From NCBI RefSeq assembly GCF_000719555.1, contig NZ_JOGX01000001.1, positions 248,001-312,000 on the forward strand: 64,000 nucleotides of DNA, read 5' to 3'. A program made the position numbers and the translations under genes. This stretch comes from Streptomyces sp. NRRL F-5727. GTDB lineage: Bacteria; Actinomycetota; Actinomycetes; Streptomycetales; Streptomycetaceae. Below are positions 18,513 through 26,308 of the stretch, piece by piece (position 1 is the stretch's first letter; each line of letters begins with the position of its first letter). The notes below the pieces were generated by a model, which was not told the DNA's origin, did not search any database, and saw only the letters and a list, made by a program, of their open reading frames with translations.

Positions 18513-18526
18513 TGATTACGTAAACA
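18513..18526. promoter_or_regulatory. LacI-type operator between lacI gene and transporter operon
   Basis: TGATTACGTAAACA has one mismatch to the perfect palindrome at 12321. Its place in the divergent spacer would let the regulator control both itself and the transporter. Confidence 0.65.
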
Positions 18527-18625
18527 TTGCTCATCGGCCAGCCCCGGGGAGCGTTTCCGTTCCCCGGTGCCCTCTTCTGTTCCCTGTCTCCGGACCGTCC
18601 GGTCACCGACGCAAGGACCTCAGTC

Positions 18626-19552
18626 ATGACGCTCCTGTCGACGCGCGCTACGGCGGCACCACCGCCGCGCGCACGCGCCCGCCTCCGCTTCCGCAAGGAA
18701 GCCTTCGTGGGCTGGGGCTTCGTCGGCCCGTTCGTCGCCGTCTTCACTCTCGTCTTCCTGGCTCCGATCGGATACGCCGTCTACCTGAGCCTCTTCCAGG
18801 ACCGGCTCATCGGTGGAACGTCCTTCGTCGGCCTCGACAACTACGGCGAGGCGCTGACCGACCCCCGCTTCTGGGACGGCCTGACACGGGTCGGCATGTT
18901 CCTCCTGGTCCAGGTCCCCGTCATGCTGGGGATCGCCCTGCTGGTCGCGCTGGCGATCGACAGCGGCCGACTCTACGGCAAGACCTTCTTCCGCGTCTCC
19001 GTCTTCCTGCCGTACGCCGTGCCGGCCGTCGTCGCCAGCCTGATCTGGGGCTTCATGTACGGCACGCAGTTCGGCCTCGTCGGCAACATCAACGACGCCT
19101 TCGGCATCACCCTGCCGGACCCGCTCTCCCCCTCCCTGGCCCTGGCCTCCATCGGCAACATCGTGACCTGGGAGTTCGTCGGGTACAACATGCTGATCTT
19201 CTACTCGGCGCTCAAGGTCGTCCCGCGCTCGCTCTACGAGGCTGCGGCCATCGACGGCGCAGGCGAGTGGCGTGTCGTGTGGTCCATCAAGCTGCCGGCG
19301 ATCCGCAGTGCCGTGGTCATCGCCACGATCTTCTCGATCATCGGCAGCTTCCAGCTCTTCAACGAGCCCAGCATCCTGCAGAAGCTCGCCCCCAACGCCA
19401 TCACCAGCGACTTCACCCCGAACCTCTACACCTACTCGCTGTCCTTCGCGGGCCAGCAGCACAACTACGCGGCGACGGTCGCGATCGTGATGGGCGTGAT
19501 CACCGCGATCATCGCCTACGCGGTCCAGCTGCGCGGCATGCGGAAGGGCTGA
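18626..19552 (+). CDS. Carbohydrate ABC transporter permease (MalF type)
   Basis: A 308-residue CUT1 permease with six predicted spans. The EAA loop is visible as YEAAAIDGAGEWRVVWSIKLPAI, the contact site for the ATPase. It begins the transporter operon, with AAGGA ahead of the ATG, and the next permease follows after three bases. The cargo is presumably beta-galacto-oligosaccharide released by the GH30 enzyme. Confidence 0.9.
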   Translation: MTLLSTRATAAPPPRARARLRFRKEAFVGWGFVGPFVAVFTLVFLAPIGYAVYLSLFQDRLIGGTSFVGLDNYGEALTDPRFWDGLTRVGMFLLVQVPVMLGIALLVALAIDSGRLYGKTFFRVSVFLPYAVPAVVASLIWGFMYGTQFGLVGNINDAFGITLPDPLSPSLALASIGNIVTWEFVGYNMLIFYSALKVVPRSLYEAAAIDGAGEWRVVWSIKLPAIRSAVVIATIFSIIGSFQLFNEPSILQKLAPNAITSDFTPNLYTYSLSFAGQQHNYAATVAIVMGVITAIIAYAVQLRGMRKG

Positions 19553-19555
19553 CCC

Positions 19556-20551
19556 ATGACCACCCCCCTCACCACCGCGGCCGCCACCACCGACTCCGGC
19601 TCCCCCGCCGGGCCGGCCACCGCCCCGGGCACGGGCACGCGTACACACCGGTCCGCCGGCCGCGCGGGCTCGGCACGAGGTCGCGGGAAGACCCCGCGGA
19701 CCCCGCTCAACCCGCGCCCCAGCATCCCCCTGACGCTCGTCACCGGCCTGGTGCTCGTCTATACCCTGCTTCCGCTGGCCTGGCTCTTCATCAACGCCAC
19801 GAAGGACCAGAAGGGGCTGCTCGACTCCTTCGGGCTGTGGTTCGCCGACGACGTGAACCTCTGGGACAACATCACCCGCACCCTCACCTACGACGACGGC
19901 GTCTTCGTCCGCTGGCTGCTCAACACCCTGCTGTACGTCGTCGCCGGCGCGGGTGGCGCCACGGTCCTCGCCGTCCTCGGCGGCTACGCCCTCGCCAAGT
20001 ACGAGTTCCCCGGCCGCAAGGCGGTCTTCGCGGTCGTCATCGGCGCCGTGGCCGTGCCCGGCACCGCCCTGGCGGTGCCCACCTTCCTGATGTTCAGCAG
20101 CATGGGCCTGACCAACACCCCGTGGGCGGTCATCATCCCGTCCCTGATCTCCCCCTTCGGCCTCTACCTGATGTGGGTGTTCGCGGCCGAAGCCGTCCCC
20201 ACGGAACTCCTGGAGGCCGCCCGCATCGACGGCTCCGGCGAGGTGCGCACCTTCTTCACGGTCGCGCTGCCGCTGCTGATGCCGGGCACGGTCACCGTGC
20301 TGCTCTTCTCGATGGTCGCGACCTGGAACAACTACTTCCTGCCGCTGATCATGATCAAGGACCCCGACTGGTACCCGCTCACGCTCGGCCTGAACGCCTG
20401 GAACGCCCAGGCCCAGACCGCGGGCGGAGAAGCCGTCTTCGACCTCATCATCACCGGCTCCCTGCTCACGATCGTCCCGATCGTCGCCGCGTTCCTGCTG
20501 CTCCAGCGCTACTGGCAGTCCGGACTGGCGGCGGGCAGCGTCAAGGAATGA
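19556..20551 (+). CDS. Carbohydrate ABC transporter permease (MalG type)
   Basis: A 331-residue CUT1 permease with a 55-residue Ser/Thr/Ala-rich cytoplasmic N-terminus and six spans. EAA loop: LEAARIDGSGEVRTFFTVALPLL. It pairs with the preceding permease. No ATPase gene is present here, so a shared multi-sugar ATPase (MsiK in Streptomyces) is expected to drive the complex. Confidence 0.9.
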   Translation: MTTPLTTAAATTDSGSPAGPATAPGTGTRTHRSAGRAGSARGRGKTPRTPLNPRPSIPLTLVTGLVLVYTLLPLAWLFINATKDQKGLLDSFGLWFADDVNLWDNITRTLTYDDGVFVRWLLNTLLYVVAGAGGATVLAVLGGYALAKYEFPGRKAVFAVVIGAVAVPGTALAVPTFLMFSSMGLTNTPWAVIIPSLISPFGLYLMWVFAAEAVPTELLEAARIDGSGEVRTFFTVALPLLMPGTVTVLLFSMVATWNNYFLPLIMIKDPDWYPLTLGLNAWNAQAQTAGGEAVFDLIITGSLLTIVPIVAAFLLLQRYWQSGLAAGSVKE

Positions 20552-20641
20552 CCGCCGTCGCCTGATCCGCACCCCTCGGCACACCCCCCACACTCCCCGC
20601 CCCTCCTCACGCACCCTCATCACCGACCAGGAGCACCTCCC

Positions 20642-21985
20642 ATGCGAAAGAACCTCTCCCGCAGACTGCTCGGCGCCGTCGCCGTGGCTTCCGCGATCGC
20701 GCTGACCACCACGGCCTGCGGTTCCGACGCCGCCGACGGCGGCTCCACCGGCGCCATCGGCCCGAAGGAGGTCGCGGCCGCGCTGGAGAAGGGCGGCAAG
20801 GTGACCGTGTGGGCCTGGGAGCCCACGCTGAAGAAGGTGGCGGAGGACTTCGAGAAGAAGTACCCGAAGGTCGACGTCGAGCTGGTCAACGCCGGCACCG
20901 GCGACAAGCAGTACACGGCGCTCCAGAACGCGATAGCCGCCGGCTCGGGAGCCCCCGACGTCGCCCAGGTCGAGTACTACGCCCTCGGCCAGTTCACCAT
21001 CGCCAAGTCCGTCGAGGACCTCGCGCCCTACGGCGCCACCAACCACGCCACGAGCTTCACCGCCGGCCCGTGGAACGCCGTCCACCAGGACGACGCCATC
21101 TACGCCATGCCCATGGACTCCGGTCCGATGGCGTTCTTCTACAACAAGAAGGTCTTCGACAAGCACGGCATCAAGGTGCCGACCACCTGGGACGAGTACG
21201 TGGAGGCCGCGCGCGCCCTCCACAAGGCCGACCCGAAGGTCTTCATCGCCAACGACACCGGCGACGCCGGCGCCACCACCAGCCTGATCTGGCAGGCCGG
21301 TGGTCGCCCGTACGAGACCGTCGGCACCGAGGTGCAGATCGACTTCTCGGACGCCGGCTCCACGAAGTACGCCGCCACCTGGCAGAAGCTCCTCGACGAG
21401 AAGCTCCTCTCCCCCGTCAGCTCCTGGAGCGACGCCTGGTACAAGGGCCTCGCCGACGGCTCCATCGCCACGCTCTCCACCGGCGCCTGGATGCCCGCCA
21501 ACTTCACCTCCGGCGTCGCCTCCGCCTCCGGCGACTGGCGGGTCGCCCCGCTGCCGCAGTGGACGAAGGGCGGCAAGGTCAGCGCGGAGAACGGCGGCAG
21601 CTCGCTCGCCGTCCCGAAGGCCGCCGAGAACAAGGCACTGGCCTACGCCTTCACCGAGTACGCCACGACCGGCAAGGGTGCCGCCGACCGCATCGCCGCG
21701 GGGGCGTTCCCCGCCACCCGGGCCGACCTGGAGTCCAAGGCGTTCCTCGACGCCGAGTTCCCGTACTTCGGCGGCCAGAAGGCCAACCAGATCTTCGCCG
21801 AGTCGGCCGCGAACGTCGGGCCCGACTGGCAGTACCTGCCGTACCAGGTGTACGCCAACTCGATCTTCAACGACACCGTCGGCAAGGCGTACGTCTCCCC
21901 GACCAAGCTCTCCGACGGCCTGAAGGCCTGGCAGGACGCCAGCGTGAAGTACGGCAGCGACCAGGGCTTCACGGTCAACAAGTAG
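20642..21985 (+). CDS. Sugar-binding lipoprotein of the CUT1 transporter
   Basis: A 447-residue extracellular solute-binding protein family 1 lipoprotein. The signal peptide ends at LTTTAC with Cys26 as the acylation site; the mature protein has KGGKVTVWAWEPTLKKVAEDFEKKYP and PMDSGPMAFFYNKKVFDKHGI, typical of oligosaccharide binders. It is placed last in the operon, 90 bases after the second permease, and is followed directly by a terminator hairpin. Specificity for galacto-oligosaccharides is inferred from the neighbours. Confidence 0.9.
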   Translation: MRKNLSRRLLGAVAVASAIALTTTACGSDAADGGSTGAIGPKEVAAALEKGGKVTVWAWEPTLKKVAEDFEKKYPKVDVELVNAGTGDKQYTALQNAIAAGSGAPDVAQVEYYALGQFTIAKSVEDLAPYGATNHATSFTAGPWNAVHQDDAIYAMPMDSGPMAFFYNKKVFDKHGIKVPTTWDEYVEAARALHKADPKVFIANDTGDAGATTSLIWQAGGRPYETVGTEVQIDFSDAGSTKYAATWQKLLDEKLLSPVSSWSDAWYKGLADGSIATLSTGAWMPANFTSGVASASGDWRVAPLPQWTKGGKVSAENGGSSLAVPKAAENKALAYAFTEYATTGKGAADRIAAGAFPATRADLESKAFLDAEFPYFGGQKANQIFAESAANVGPDWQYLPYQVYANSIFNDTVGKAYVSPTKLSDGLKAWQDASVKYGSDQGFTVNK

Positions 21986-21992
21986 CCTCCCC

Positions 21993-22024
21993 GATCCGGT
22001 CGCGGCCCGGCCCGCGGCCGGATC
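21993..22024 (+). terminator. Terminator of the galactan transporter operon
   Basis: Arms GATCCGGTCGCGG (21993-22005) and CCGCGGCCGGATC (22012-22024), 13 bp with one G-U pair and a 6-base loop, starting eight bases after the binding-protein stop. No U-tract, as is common in Streptomyces. Confidence 0.65.
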
Positions 22025-22079
22025 CGGCATGTCCGGCAGGCACTTCCGGCCCGCACGGCGGACCCGCAGGCTCCTGCGG

Positions 22080-23081
22080 CTACCTGGGGCCGAAGGTGTT
22101 GAGGAACACCACGGGCTCGCGGCCGAGACTCCCCGCCGCGTCGAGGTCGACGAGCGCCGCGAGTGCCTTGGCGGTGTACGTCGACTCCAGCTCCAGACCG
22201 GCCTCGGTCGCCGCACGGTGCAGCGCCCGCGCTCCGGCCTCGGTCGGGTGGGCGTAACCGGCGCCGAGCCAGCCGTACTCGGAGACGACGTCGGCCGGAC
22301 CGAGCGCCGTCCGCGGCAGGTCCGCCCCGCGGGCGCAGATCAGCTGCCTGGACCTCCCCGCCAGCCCGACGAGCTTCGCACTGTCCAGGCGGAGGGTGTC
22401 GTTGACGACGATCCCCCTCACACGCGTGCGCAGACCCGCGAGCCGCAGCCCCAGGGCCAGGCCGGCGGCCGTTCCTCCCGATCCGACCGGCGTCACGATC
22501 CAGCCGGGCTCGGGGAGCAGTCCCCCCGCCACCTGGTCGGCCAGTTCGAGCGCGCACTCGACGTACCCCAGCGTCCCGAGCGGCGAGGACCCGCCGGCCG
22601 GGAGCACGTACGGAGGCGTGAGGCCGTGCGTGTGCCGGGCGACCAGCCACGGCAACGAGAGAACCAACCGGCGTTTGGTACGGGGGAAGTACAGCACGGC
22701 ACCGGAGGCGCGCAGTCGCCGGAGCTGCGCCCGCACATGGTCGTCCACCGGGTGGTCGACCAGCGCGAGAGCGACGTCGAGACCCTGCTCGCGGGCGTAG
22801 AGCGCGGCCGCCAGGCCCCAGTTCGTACCGAGCCCACCCACGCTGAGGATGGTCCGGGCACCCCTGCGCCCGGCTTGGGGCAGCAGCCACTCCAGCTTGC
22901 GGACCTTGTTCCCGCCCCAGCCGCCGCGGCCGTAGCCGCTCTCGTCCTTCAGCCACACCGGTGACCGCAGGCCGAGCCCGTCCAGTGGGCGTACGGGCGT
23001 CGGCCCGTCTCCCAGCGGCAGATACGGCAGTGTTTCGGCGAGGACCGGCCAGTACTCATGCAGCAGCGGACGGCGTGTCAT
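22080..23081 (-). CDS. PLP-dependent D-cysteine desulfhydrase/ACC deaminase-like protein
   Basis: A 333-residue fold-type II PLP enzyme. The PLP lysine is expected in GGNKVRKLEWLLP (about residue 48), after WLKDESGYG; the phosphate-binding loop is TPVGSGGTAAGLALG. This resembles the 1-aminocyclopropane-1-carboxylate deaminase/D-cysteine desulfhydrase group; related proteins have diverse or unknown substrates. It stands alone on the minus strand, convergent with the transporter operon. Substrate unknown. Confidence 0.75.
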   Translation of the reverse strand: MTRRPLLHEYWPVLAETLPYLPLGDGPTPVRPLDGLGLRSPVWLKDESGYGRGGWGGNKVRKLEWLLPQAGRRGARTILSVGGLGTNWGLAAALYAREQGLDVALALVDHPVDDHVRAQLRRLRASGAVLYFPRTKRRLVLSLPWLVARHTHGLTPPYVLPAGGSSPLGTLGYVECALELADQVAGGLLPEPGWIVTPVGSGGTAAGLALGLRLAGLRTRVRGIVVNDTLRLDSAKLVGLAGRSRQLICARGADLPRTALGPADVVSEYGWLGAGYAHPTEAGARALHRAATEAGLELESTYTAKALAALVDLDAAGSLGREPVVFLNTFGPR

Positions 23082-23095
23082 GGAGGCACGGTAGG

Positions 23096-23190
23096 GCACC
23101 CGACGGTCTGACCGCCGACCGCGACGGCAACGTGTGGGCCACGATCCGGGAGGTGGCCGGGTCCGCGCCAGCGTACCCGACGGTACCTGC
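23096..23190 (+). pseudogene. Frameshifted SMP-30/gluconolactonase relic
   Basis: Plus-strand frames read APDGLTADRDGNVWATI and then, after a frame change, GGGRVRASVPDGT. Joined, these match the SMP-30/gluconolactonase blade pattern PDG...D.DGNVW....GGGRVR...PDG. Too short and broken to encode a protein. Confidence 0.4.
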
Positions 23191-23210
23191 CACACCGTCG
23201 GGCACGCCGG

Positions 23211-23345
23211 CAGGCCGGTGAGGCCGCCGGTTTCGGCGGCGGAGGCGTCCACGGCCACAACGCGCTCGAAGGCGCCTTCCTCGGCGGCTGCCTCCTCACC
23301 GGCCGCCAGGCCGGCCGCGCCCGCGGCCGAGGCCGGCGGATCACG
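23211..23345 (+). pseudogene. C-terminal relic of a FAD-binding dehydrogenase
   Basis: The frame reads GEAAGFGGGGVHGHNALEGA and FLGGCLLTGRQAGRA, which resembles the terminal FAD-contact segment of KsdD-like FAD-binding dehydrogenases. No upstream dinucleotide-binding region exists. The frame runs on to a stop at 23414, overlapping the end of the LuxR gene. Fused directly after the SMP-30 relic. Confidence 0.5.
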
Positions 23346-23390
23346 ACCCGTCAGGCCGGACAAGCCCGAGGTCGCCGTCGTCATGCCTGG

Positions 23391-26129
23391 TCAGCCGCCT
23401 TCCGCATCACGTGAGGGTGTGACGGAACGTGCGAGCTGGAAGCGTGAGTGCAGACCGAGTTTCCGGTAGACGCGGGTGAGGGTCGCCTCGACCGTCTTGA
23501 CGCTGACGGTGAGGGTGGTGGCGATGTCGCGGTTGCTCGCTCCGGCGGCGGCGAGTTCGGCGCAGCGTTGTTCGGCCTGGGTGAGGAGGGAGCGGGCGCC
23601 GTTGTCCGAGGGGCTGTGCTCGAGCCGGTGGAGGGCGTGGGTGGCGGCCTCGGCCCAGGGGTGCGCTCCGTGGGCGGTGAAGAGGTCGACGGCGCTCCGG
23701 GCTGCCGCGCGGGCGCTCGCGCGTCGGCGTCCGCGGCGCTGGGTGTGGCTGAGTGCCAGCAGTGTCCGGCCCCGCTCGACGGGGAGGTGGCGGAGGTGGT
23801 CGGCCACGTCGGTGAGCCGGCGGGCAGCCGCGTCGTAGTCGCCGCGCGCGGCGTCGAGGAGGGCCTGGACGCGGTCCAGGGACGGGAGAACGGTGTGCCT
23901 GCCGAATTCGGTGGCGGTGTGGCGGGTGCCGGTCAGCAGTTGGTGGGCCTGTTCGAGGTGTCCCATGGTGACGAAGGCTTCTGCCAGGTCGGCGTGCCAG
24001 CGCAGGACGGACGGGTCGTGGACCTGCTGGAGTCGCTCCAGGTCTCGTACCTCCTCCAGTGCCGCAAGGGCTTCTCTGGGGCGGCCGGTGACGAGGAGGA
24101 GGTGTCCGAGGGCGAAGAGGTTGCGGGAGAGGAAGACCTTGTTGTCCTCCTGCCGGGCTGTGTCGGCTCCGCGGCGTGCGTGGACGAGGGCGAGGTCGGT
24201 GCGACGGGCGGTGCCCTCGACGAGGGCGGAGGTGTAGCACGCCGGTGCGGGTGACAGGGCGGTCGTGTCGGTCAGCGCCTGGGCGCGGTGGGCGTGGTCG
24301 AGCGCCCTGGCGCATCGTCCGGCGCGGAGTTCGGCCTCGGCGAGGCCGCGCAGGATGTCCACGGTCGCTTCGGCGTCTCCCGTCCGCTCGGCTTCGGCCA
24401 GCAGGGGGAGCAGTGCGGTACGGGCCTCGTCCGGCCGATCGTCGAAGAGCGCGTGCCGGGCGGCGAGGTGCTGGGGTGTGGCGTTGGGGGGAACGGGGGC
24501 GGTGCGGGGCAGGGCCAGGGCGCGGTCGAGGGTGGTCTCGGCGTCGGGGTGGCCGAGGACGCGCTGGACGCGGGCCTGCATCGTGAGGGCCATGACGGTG
24601 GTGGCGGTGTCACCGCTCGCTTCGGCGAGGGTGGCGGCGCGGCCGGCCAGGGCACACGCCCCTTGCGGGTCGCCTTCGTTGACGTTGGCCCAGATGGCCT
24701 GGCGGATGAGGATGCGGGCGGTGAGGTCGGACCGTCCGGCCGCTTCGTGGAGTGCGTCGGCGAACAGCTCGTCCACGCTGTGCAGGTGCTGGCCGCTCGC
24801 GTCGATCAGGGAGATGAGGACGTCGACGCGTTGGGCGGGTGTGGTGTCGCGGCCCAGGACGAGCCGGGCGGCGGCCCGGCCGCGGGGGAGGTCGCCGTAG
24901 TGGGCGGCGTCGCGCACGGCGGTCAGGGCCCGTTCGGTGAGCAGTTCGCTGTCGTCGTGCGGGGTGCGCTGGGCGGCCAGGAGGGACAGCTCGGCCGCGA
25001 GGGCGTGTTCGCCGCGCAGCCGGGCGCGTGTGGCGGCGCGGTCGGCGCGGCCGGCCGACCGCGGGTCGGCGGCGTCGGTCGCCCACGCGGTGTGCCGGTC
25101 GCGGCGGACGCTGTCGCGGCTGGTCTCGGCCAGGCGGGCGTGGAGGAGCCTGCGCTCGTGGGCCGGCAGCCGGGCCACGAGTTCGGTGCTGATCGCGGAC
25201 GCGGTGAACCGCAGCGTGTGGGCGGGCTGCCCGAAGTCGACGAGTCCGGCCGCCTCCGCCTCGGCCACCATGGCCTCGGCTGCCGGACCGGCGAGATCGC
25301 TCAGCAGGCCGAGGTCGGGCCGGTCGTCGAGTGCGGCGAACGTCAGCAGTTCCTGGACTTCCCCCGACACGGTCGCCAGCCATTCGCCCACCAGCCGGCG
25401 GGCCGGGCGAGGGAGGACCGGGTCGTCCTCGGCGACGTGGTGGAGCGGCGCGGCGGAGGTGTGGCTACGGGCCTGCGCCAGCGCGAGGGCCAGCGTCGGG
25501 TTTCCGCCGCTGTGGGTGTGGATGCGCGTGACCTCGCGGGGGCCGAGCCGGTACGGGGAGAGCAGGGTCGCGAGCTGGGGGGCCGTCAGGGGCGGGACGC
25601 GTACGGCGCAGGCGTCCTCCCCGCACCAGTGGCCTGCGGTCCCCGGGCGCCAGGTGTGCTGCGCCGCGATGACGGGGAGGTCCGGTGTCAGGCGCAGCGC
25701 CCAGCCCAGGACGGCCGCGCTGGCCGCGTCCAGCCACTGGGCGTTGTCCACCACCAGTGTGACGGGTGGTAGCTCCCGCAGCAGGGCGGTGGTCTGTCGG
25801 CGCAGTCGAAGCGCCGGACCGGCGTCGTCCGGGGATTCCGGCCGGTCGGTGACCGCGTCGAGTCCGGCCGCCAGTTCCCGCGCGGCGGGAAGTGCCGGGA
25901 GCGCCAGCGCGAGTTCGAGCAGTCCGGCGTACGGGACGTGTGCGTCCTGCGCGTGCGGGGCCAGCCGCAGGAGGGGCAGGCCCAGCCGTCGCCCCAGGGC
26001 GCCGGCGGCGGTGGTCTTGCCGCTTCCGGGCGGCCCGAGCACGACCACCCGGCGGGCGCCGTGGGCGTCTTCCGGCAGCACGGGACCGGTCCCGTGGGAG
26101 CTGTCCACCCGTATCGCAGAGTCTCGCAT
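23391..26129 (-). CDS. LAL-type LuxR transcriptional regulator with AAA ATPase
   Basis: A 912-residue large ATP-binding LuxR (LAL) regulator. N-terminal Walker A GPPGSGKTT and Walker B VTLVVDNAQW, a long helical (TPR-like) middle, and a C-terminal LuxR helix-turn-helix (LTQAEQRCAELAAAGASNRD, IATTLTVSVKTVEATLTRVY). The ATG at 26129 is chosen because upstream in-frame sequence shows no family likeness. LAL proteins usually activate transcription after ligand and ATP binding. It is divergent from the M4 protease gene 180 bases away, its likely target. The GC-rich end overlaps a plus-strand relic. Confidence 0.9.
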   Translation of the reverse strand: MRDSAIRVDSSHGTGPVLPEDAHGARRVVVLGPPGSGKTTAAGALGRRLGLPLLRLAPHAQDAHVPYAGLLELALALPALPAARELAAGLDAVTDRPESPDDAGPALRLRRQTTALLRELPPVTLVVDNAQWLDAASAAVLGWALRLTPDLPVIAAQHTWRPGTAGHWCGEDACAVRVPPLTAPQLATLLSPYRLGPREVTRIHTHSGGNPTLALALAQARSHTSAAPLHHVAEDDPVLPRPARRLVGEWLATVSGEVQELLTFAALDDRPDLGLLSDLAGPAAEAMVAEAEAAGLVDFGQPAHTLRFTASAISTELVARLPAHERRLLHARLAETSRDSVRRDRHTAWATDAADPRSAGRADRAATRARLRGEHALAAELSLLAAQRTPHDDSELLTERALTAVRDAAHYGDLPRGRAAARLVLGRDTTPAQRVDVLISLIDASGQHLHSVDELFADALHEAAGRSDLTARILIRQAIWANVNEGDPQGACALAGRAATLAEASGDTATTVMALTMQARVQRVLGHPDAETTLDRALALPRTAPVPPNATPQHLAARHALFDDRPDEARTALLPLLAEAERTGDAEATVDILRGLAEAELRAGRCARALDHAHRAQALTDTTALSPAPACYTSALVEGTARRTDLALVHARRGADTARQEDNKVFLSRNLFALGHLLLVTGRPREALAALEEVRDLERLQQVHDPSVLRWHADLAEAFVTMGHLEQAHQLLTGTRHTATEFGRHTVLPSLDRVQALLDAARGDYDAAARRLTDVADHLRHLPVERGRTLLALSHTQRRGRRRASARAAARSAVDLFTAHGAHPWAEAATHALHRLEHSPSDNGARSLLTQAEQRCAELAAAGASNRDIATTLTVSVKTVEATLTRVYRKLGLHSRFQLARSVTPSRDAEGG

Positions 26130-26170
26130 CGGGCCATGGTGCGCTTGCCGGGCCACCCCGGTCCAGGTCA

Positions 26171-26182
26171 AGGGGTTCCCCT
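26171..26182. promoter_or_regulatory. Palindrome AGGGGTTCCCCT, possible activator site
   Basis: A perfect 5-bp inverted repeat around TT within TCAAGGGGTTCCCCTGATG. It is centred about 30 bases before a TAGCCT hexamer (26207-26212) that could be the -10 of the protease promoter, so it would cover the -35 area, where LuxR-type activators often bind. Assigned by position only. Confidence 0.35.
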
Positions 26183-26308
26183 GATGTCGGCGGCCCCGCT
26201 CGTCTCTAGCCTCATGGCCACAGCCGGGCCAACAGCTGCCGAACGCCCCCCGCACCCCTGATGACGTTCTGCGGCACATCCCCGACAGGGCCCGGCGGAA
26301 GGATCTCG

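Noticed and set aside
18620..22216. Minus-strand frame of about 1200 codons opposite the galactan transporter
   Set aside because: Covers three well-supported transporter genes and a terminator; no domain seen; antisense shadow.
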